Origin: Myoxocephalus aenaeus
Lineage: Eukaryota; Chordata; Actinopteri; Perciformes; Cottidae
Assembly: GCA_038501785.1 (NCBI GenBank)
Contig: JBAMJR010000072.1
Location: 338,001 to 402,000, forward strand
Direction: 5' to 3'
DNA length: 64,000 nt
How positions within the stretch are numbered: position 1 is the stretch's first letter; each line of letters opens with the position of its first letter. Below are positions 58,425 to 64,000 of this stretch, in pieces. Position numbers and translations under genes: made by a program. Below the pieces are notes generated by a model. That model made no database searches, was not told the DNA's origin, and was given only the letters and a program-made list of their open reading frames with translations.

Positions 58425-59123
58425 ATGCACACTCAGTTGGAGCAGTTTAATCGGTGGTGAATGTGTGCTGTGAGTGGCAATTTGATCGTTCCTAATGACA
58501 GCTGGTTAACTGAGTCCACCCCCCTGATTGGTTAAACTCAATCAAACCAGTCAGTGTGACTTTATTACAGCATGAGCTTGTTAACAACAACTCTTATGCG
58601 ACTAACTACTGGATGTGATTCGTGCCTCTGGTTTTGCATGTTTAAGCAGAGCCAAATAAGACAGAGCACTGGGGGGTGTGGTGTCGGGGACAGAAACTGC
58701 CTGCCGCTGTTTATTAAATGGCATTTTAACTCTTTGAAAGTTGCAGTCTGGGGCTTTAAACCAGATTAACAGATGTAATGGTCCGGCTATCAGCTGCATG
58801 TAGTGGAGAAACAACCCGGTGAAACCTCACAAAATGTCACTGATGTGTGTACAGTGAGTGATTTTTGGTCAAGTATCACTGCTGTAAATGGTGCAACTGG
58901 GTTCAACAGACCTGATGTACCGTTTTCTATAGTGTGCAGGAGAGCTGCTGCTTTTAGTCAACATTAGGCATGACTGATAAACTAAACAGATACCTGTTGA
59001 CATAGTCCCTTTAGCTCCATCCCAGACAGAGAGAATCTCAGAAACAATAATAATAATAATACATTTAATTTATATAGCGCTTTCCGTGGTACTCAAAGAC
59101 ACTTGACAAAACATTTTTTAAAT
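57377..59123. other. Unassigned between two L2 copies, with CA and AAT arrays
   Basis: A CA array lies at about 58389-58421 and an (AAT)n run at 59047-59061. The string TTTATATAGCGCTTTCCGTG at 59068 resembles a common LINE 3'-tail motif, so a small retroelement end may adjoin the L2. No gene recognised. Confidence 0.4.
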
Positions 59124-62100
59124 CATTCAATTCAGTTTATTTTATATAGCCCAACATCACAAATACAAGTTTGCCTCGGAGGGCTTTACAATCTGTACAC
59201 ATAACATCCCTGTCCCGGGACCTCACATCGGATCAGGAAAAACTCCCCTAGAAAGATAGTAAAAACCCTTTCACAGGGAAAAAAGGGAAGAAACCTGAGG
59301 GAGAGCAACAGAGGAGGATCCCTCTCCCCGGATGGACAGAAGCAATAGATGTCATGTGGCCAGAATGAATAGCGTAGTTACAGCACATTCAATGAATATG
59401 ACAGAAATTATTCATATAATGAGTATTAGGCATGGTCCATGATCCTGATAATCCATGAAGCAGAAGGCGGTAGAGAGGAGGGGGGCATCAGAAGGGCCAT
59501 GGCAGCAGGCAGGACCGGTTCCAGGCCGGTTCCATCAGCAGGGCCATGGCAGCAGGCAGGACCGGTTCCAGGCAGCCATGGATCCATGGCAGGAGGGGTG
59601 GGTGGGGGGGCGGCATGACCCGGGGCAGGACCCGGGGAAGGACCCGGGGCAGGACCGGTTCCAGGCAGCCATGAATCCATGGAAAAAGAAAGTAGAGTTA
59701 GTAATGTGCATTGAAGAGACAATAGTTTATCCAGATGGAGAGAAAGAAGAGGAGAGGAGGAGCGAAAGAGGAAGAGAAGAGGAGCTCAGTGTATCCTAAG
59801 ATGTCCCCCAGCAGTCTAGGCCTATAGCAGCATATCTAGGGGCTGGACCAGGGCAAACCTGAGCCAGCCCTAACTATAAGCCTGAAACAGCCCTAAGTAT
59901 AAGCGCTATCAAAGAGGAAAGTCTTAAGTCTACTCTTAAATGAGGTGACTGTGTCTGCCCCCCGGACTGAAAGTGGAAGCTGATTCCACAGAAGAGGAGC
60001 ACGATAACTGAAAGCTCTAGCCCCCAACCTACTTTTTAAGACTCTGGGAACCACAAGTAACCCTGCATTCAGTGAGCGTAACGCTCTGGTGGGGTAATAT
60101 GGCACTATAAGCTCTTTAAGATATGATGGTGCATCACCAGCTAAGGCTTTATAGGTGAGGAGGAGGATTTTAAATATGATTCTCGATCTTACAGGAAGCC
60201 AGTGGAGAGCAGCTAATACAGGAGTAATGTGATCTCTCTTCCGAGTCCTTGTTAGTACACGAGCTGCAGCATTCTGGATCAGCTGGAGAGACCCAAGGGA
60301 CTTTCCGGAGCAGCCTGATAATACGGAGTTACAGTAATCCAGTCTTGAAGTAACAAATGCGTGGATCAATGTTTCTGCATCGCTTTGAGACAGGATGTGC
60401 CGGATCTTTGAGATGTTCCGTAGGTGAAAAAAGGCAGTCCTTGAGATCTGTTTCACGTGGGAGCCAAAGGATAGGTCCTGGTCAAAAATAACTCCGAGAT
60501 TCCTTACGGTGGTGGTGGATGCCAGAGCGATGCCATCCAGGGAAACCATATCGTCAGATAGTTGATTTCTGAGGTGTTCTGGGCCGAGTAGAATAACTTC
60601 AGTCTTGTCAGAGTTCAGCAACAGGAAGTTGCAGGTCATCCAGGTTTTGATGTCTTTAAGACACGCTTGAAGTTTAGCGACCTGGTGGATTTCATCTGGC
60701 TTGATTGACAGATATAGTTGAGTATCATCGGCATAACAGTGAAAGTTTATGGAGTGTTTTCTGATAATATTGCCTAAGGGAAGCATATATAAGGTGAATA
60801 AAATTGGTCCAAGCACAGAACCTTGTGGAACTCCATGACGAACGGCGGTGGTCATCGAGGCCTCATCGTTTACAAATACAAACTGAGATCTATCTGATAA
60901 ATACAACTTAAACCAGCTTAATGCTGTACCTTTAATACCAAACGACTGGTCTAGTCTCTGTAATAAGATGTCATGGTCAATGGTGTCAAATGCTGCACTA
61001 AGGTCTAACAGGACAAGTACAGAGACAAGTCCCCTATCTGATGCAACTAGAAGGTCATTAGTAATTGTCACTAGTGCTGTCTCTGTGCTATGATGCTTTC
61101 TAAATCCTGACTGAAATTCCTCAAATAAACTATTGTTATGTAAAAAGTCGCACAACTGATTTGCGACTACCTTCTCCAGTATCTTAGAGAGGAAGGGAAG
61201 GTTAGAGATAGGTCTGTAGTTAGCCAACACCTCTGGATCCAGGGTGGGCTTTTTAAGAAGAGGTTTAATTACAGCTACTTTAAAAGACTGTGGTACATGA
61301 CCCATTAGTAAAGACCCATTGATAATATCTAGTACAGAGGCACAAATTAAGGGTAAAACTTCTTTAAACAGCTTTGTCGGAACAGGGTCTAGGAGACAGG
61401 TAGAAGATTTAGAAGTAGAAACCATTGAAGACAGTTGGTCGAGGTTGATGGTAAAAAATCCATCCAGACGCACAGCAGGGCCCACAGCCTCCTCCATGGC
61501 CATCCCACCTGAGGATGGACCGGCAGTAGTCGAGGGCAGGAGATCACCGATCCTGTCTCTAATGGCCATAATCTTATCATTGAAGAAGTTCATAAAGTCA
61601 TTACTACTGAGGTCTATAGGAATACACGGATCCACCGAGCTATGACTCTCAGCCAGCCTGGCCACAGTGCTAAAGAGAAACCTAGGGTTGCTCTTGTTTT
61701 TCTCTATTAGTGATGAGTAGTAGGCTCCTCTGGCATTACGGAGGGCCTTCTTATATGTTCTCAGACTATCCCGCCAAACCAACCGGGACTCCGCCAGACC
61801 GTTGGAACGCCATATGCCCTCAAGCTTCCGTGATGCTTGCTTCAATATGCGGGTCTGAGGGTTGTACCATGGAGCGAGCCTCCTTTGCTTAATGATCCTC
61901 TTTTTTAGAGGGGCTATCGAGTCCAGCGTCACTCTCAGTGAGCCAGTAGCACTATCGACGAGCTGATCAATCTGGGAGGGAGTAAAGTTAGCACAGGAGT
62001 CATCTGTTATATTGAGACATGGTAATGAATTAAATACAGAAGGAATCGCTTCCTTAAATCTAGCAACAGCACCGTCAGTTAGACATCTGGTGTAAAAACT

Positions 62101-62740
62101 CTTGCCTAACGCTGTACAATCTGGTAGCATAAACTCAAAAGTTATAAGGCAATGGTCTGATAAAAGAGGGTTCTGTGGAAACACTACTAAGTGCTCCACA
62201 TCAATGTCATATGTAAGAACAAGGTCGAGGGTGTGGTTAAAGCAGTGAGTCGGTTCCTGTACTCTCTGACAGAAGCCAATCGAATCTAACAATAAGCTAA
62301 ATGCAACACTAAGGCTATCATTGCTAACATCCACATGAATATTAAAATCACCTACAATAATAACCTTATCAGTCTTAAGGACCAAACTTGACAAAAACTC
62401 AGAAAATTCAGATATAAATTCGGAGTACAAACCTGGTGCTCGGTATACCACGACAAACAGAATCGGCTGTACTGCTTTCCAGGTTGGATGTGAAATACTA
62501 AGAACGAGGCTTTCAAATGAGTTGCAGCTCAATCCAGGTTTAGGACCCATCAGCAGACCCGAGTCAAAGATGGCAGCTACTCCACCTCCTCGGCCGGTGT
62601 CTCGAGGAATGTGCATATTAACATGACTTGGAGGAGTAGATTCATTTAGGCTGACATATTCCTCATGTCTCAGCCAGGTTTCAGTAAGACAGAACACATC
62701 AATATGGTTGTCAGATATTAATTCATCATCATATAAGCTA
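59124..62740 (-). mobile_element. L2 (Maui-like) retrotransposon, long 5'-truncated copy
   Basis: The 3' end (plus strand 59124 onward) has the (ATTCA)n tail and AGCCCAACATCACAAATACA; the variable GC-rich 3' region with AGGACCGGTTCCAGGC repeats lies at 59515-59680. The coding sequence extends up to about 62740, where similarity to the endonuclease start stops and AT-rich flanking sequence begins. ORF1, the 5' UTR and the first residues of the endonuclease are lacking. The flanking DNA at 62741 onward matches the 3' region of a piggyBac relic, so the L2 inserted into that. Confidence 0.8.
59893..62740 (-). CDS. L2 ORF2: AP endonuclease and reverse transcriptase, open frame
   Basis: A single frame runs without a stop from flanking DNA (first ATG 62815-62817) to the stop at 59893-59895, 974 codons. 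The first 25 or so residues come from AT-rich flank, not from the element. Numbering from that ATG: endonuclease begins about residue 30 with IDVFCLTETWLRHEEY; GDFNI at 156-160; SDHCL at 220-224. Reverse transcriptase has NYRPISNLPFLSKILEKV (about 533), LDLSAAFDTIDHDIL (604), GVPQGSVLGPILF (662) and YADDTQLYLS with catalytic YADD at 695-698. The thumb and C-terminus contain DYCNSVLSG and end FKSRLKTFLFDSAYT. All expected catalytic motifs I can check are present. Full-length ORF2 would need the missing N-terminal endonuclease residues, so retrotransposition by this copy is unlikely. Confidence 0.85.
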
Positions 62741-64000
62741 TACAATAAAAGCAGATACATAAAAATAAAAACAATAAGAACATGGAAAACACAATCACAG
62801 ATTAACACACTGAACACTGGAGGTCATTTTCAGTCGATTTTCTCGATTTGACATAATTTTCTTAGATTCACCATTAATGCACTTGCATGTAAGATATATA
62901 CCCATGTTTTACATCATAAATTGCAGAACAATCTCAGCTATCTATATAATGAGGCACCATTGTCATAAGGCAAAAGTGTAAAGAGAAAAACTTTATAATA
63001 TGACACTAAAGCTGAAAAATGGAATCTCGATTTTTGGAAATTATTCATATCGCTTGAAAAAAACCTAACTTTACTCAGGTGGTAACTCTGTTTAGGTGAT
63101 GGAAATTGGTTTACCAAAGGTTTTAGGTTCACAAAAGCAGTAAAATATATGACTAAAATGGTAGATACATGTAAATAAATGTCTAAAACTACATTTTTTA
63201 TTATCGTTTTTTGAGTAGAAATATGGTCTTTCACACCTTTCACCAAAATGATAAAAATGGGACTGAGAAATGACTTCATAGTGCAGATAAAGCTTCATGA
63301 GGTGTGTGCAAATGAAAAATGACCATCACAACACTTTTTTTAAATAAAAATATGTATTATATTAAAAAAAAAATTAGAATATATTGAGAAATATAAAACA
63401 GAACAAAAAATAGTCAGACTATTTACAATATACAAGTATGGCTTGCTTTGCTTCAATGGCATATCCTCATGCCATGGCATGCCATTCCCGGAAACAGTTT
63501 CTGTTCAGCTGCAGGCAGAGGGGAACGTTACACGCCTCGCACTTTCATGCCGTGTCTTTTTGCACTTTCTTCATGCTGCAAAGCTTGCAAACCCTGCGAC
63601 CCGCCGTTGACTTTGTTTTGGGGCAGGCTGCAGCAGCAGCAGAGACAGGCACAGGACCATGACCTGCAGGTGCCGGTGTGGACCTGGTGTCCGGGCTGGC
63701 TGGAACTTGATGACGGGGGGAGCAGTGTCCGGGTCTTCATCCGTCCTCCAGGACAGCGTACGTGCAGGTGGTGCACGCGCTGCCGTCTTTCTCCACCTGG
63801 CCTGTGGTGAAATTAGTCACCGGGCAGCACGCGCCCTTTTTGCCGGCGATGGTGTCTTTAGTCGTCGGGAAACGCGCTGCCTCTTTGCTGGTCGTGGTAG
63901 TCGTCGTACAACACGCTGCCTCTTTGCTGGCCAGGCTGGTGGGGGCGGCTGGTACTCCTCTCTGTAAAATAAATGAAGACTAGTCAGTTGAAAGAAAGAT
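62741..64000 (-). mobile_element. piggyBac relic, internally deleted, running off the window
   Basis: The coding remnant lies at 63467-63963. Downstream on the minus strand (63466 to about 62741) is a long AT-rich 3' region. The L2 at 59124-62740 is inserted in it, and the element's outer TTAA end was not found on this side. The 5' side continues beyond 64000. Confidence 0.5.
63467..63963 (-). pseudogene. piggyBac transposase remnant: N-terminal part joined to C-terminal cysteine domain
   Basis: Minus-strand reading from an acceptor-like TTTTACAG near 63964: EEYQPPPPAWPAKRQRVVRR, then a second PAKRQRVSRR unit and PAKRARAAR, three basic NLS-like repeats. A stop at 63817-63819 follows. Then EDPDTAPPVIKFQPARTPG (about 63690-63745), an F-x-P-x-R-x-P-G motif seen just before the catalytic domain of PGBD4-like proteins. 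Within about 80 nt the C-terminal cysteine-rich domain begins: GRRVCKLCSMKKVQKDT, a stop (63545-63547), KCEACNVPLCLQLNRNCFRE and WH, ending at 63467. The several hundred residues with the catalytic Asp triad are absent. The family call rests on the CxxC...CxxC...C pattern and NCF-x-E-W-H ending. Confidence 0.65.

Noticed and set aside
62741..62817. Hydrophobic N-terminus of the 974-codon L2 frame as a signal peptide or membrane anchor
   Set aside because: These codons come from AT-rich flanking DNA; similarity to the L2 endonuclease begins only around residue 27.
1..64000. A prokaryote-style system, phage, toxin gene or gene cluster
   Set aside because: No operon structure, ribosome-binding sites or prokaryotic protein families are visible; microsatellite and transposon content is that of a fish nuclear genome.

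Overview
This window looks like teleost fish nuclear DNA, probably intergenic or deep intronic. It has abundant CA/GT, TA and GA microsatellites and a V-SINE. It also carries L2 and jockey-like non-LTR retrotransposons, several hAT families, Tc1, pogo and piggyBac relics, and solo LTRs. No operon, bacterial or phage feature is present. I found no host protein-coding gene I can name; two short exon-like stretches (5596-5677 on +, 42726-42880 on -) are weak candidates only.

Layout. 0.7-2.2 kb: LTR-retrotransposon polyprotein scrap and a pogo/Tigger tail. 4.0-5.5 kb: a hAT-type element in a TA repeat, holding a 197-bp nested MITE. 6.7-7.9 kb: a hAT/Charlie-like element with a perfect 8-bp target duplication (TSD). 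10.1-11.4 kb: a hAT remnant and a MITE. 12.1-13.5 kb: non-repetitive, CpG-containing sequence, possibly regulatory. 15.37-15.47 kb: two adjacent perfect hairpins. 16.4-18.4 kb: a foldback element with about 600-bp inverted arms and a 6-bp TSD. 21.0-22.9 kb: a hAT element carrying a small spliced-looking gene. 25.8-28.1 kb: a GTF2IRD2/Charlie-like hAT pseudogene. 31.4-31.9 kb: a solo LTR. 36.0-42.3 kb: a second copy of the foldback family, opened by a LINE, a deleted hAT copy and a solo LTR. 43.9-45.3 kb: another hAT element. 49.1-53.1 kb: an array of palindromic minisatellite units and AT-rich sequence ending in a Helitron-like hairpin plus CTAG, interrupted by a Tc1 element of DD37E spacing. 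54.5 kb: V-SINE. 56.1-62.7 kb: two L2 elements in opposite orientation. 62.7-64 kb: an internally deleted piggyBac relic.

Almost all coding potential is therefore transposon-derived and most of it is broken. The exception is the 59893-62740 L2 reading frame, which is open through endonuclease and reverse transcriptase but lacks its 5' end. The most informative signals are structural: TSDs readable by eye (CTCTAGGC, GGTGGGAG, GTTGGTTC, AACAGA, CAGTTT, GTAGT, GGGTG), the order of nested insertions at 36-42 kb, and a recurrent set of perfect short inverted duplications with tiny loops. I could not run similarity searches, so family names rest on recalled motifs and on termini.
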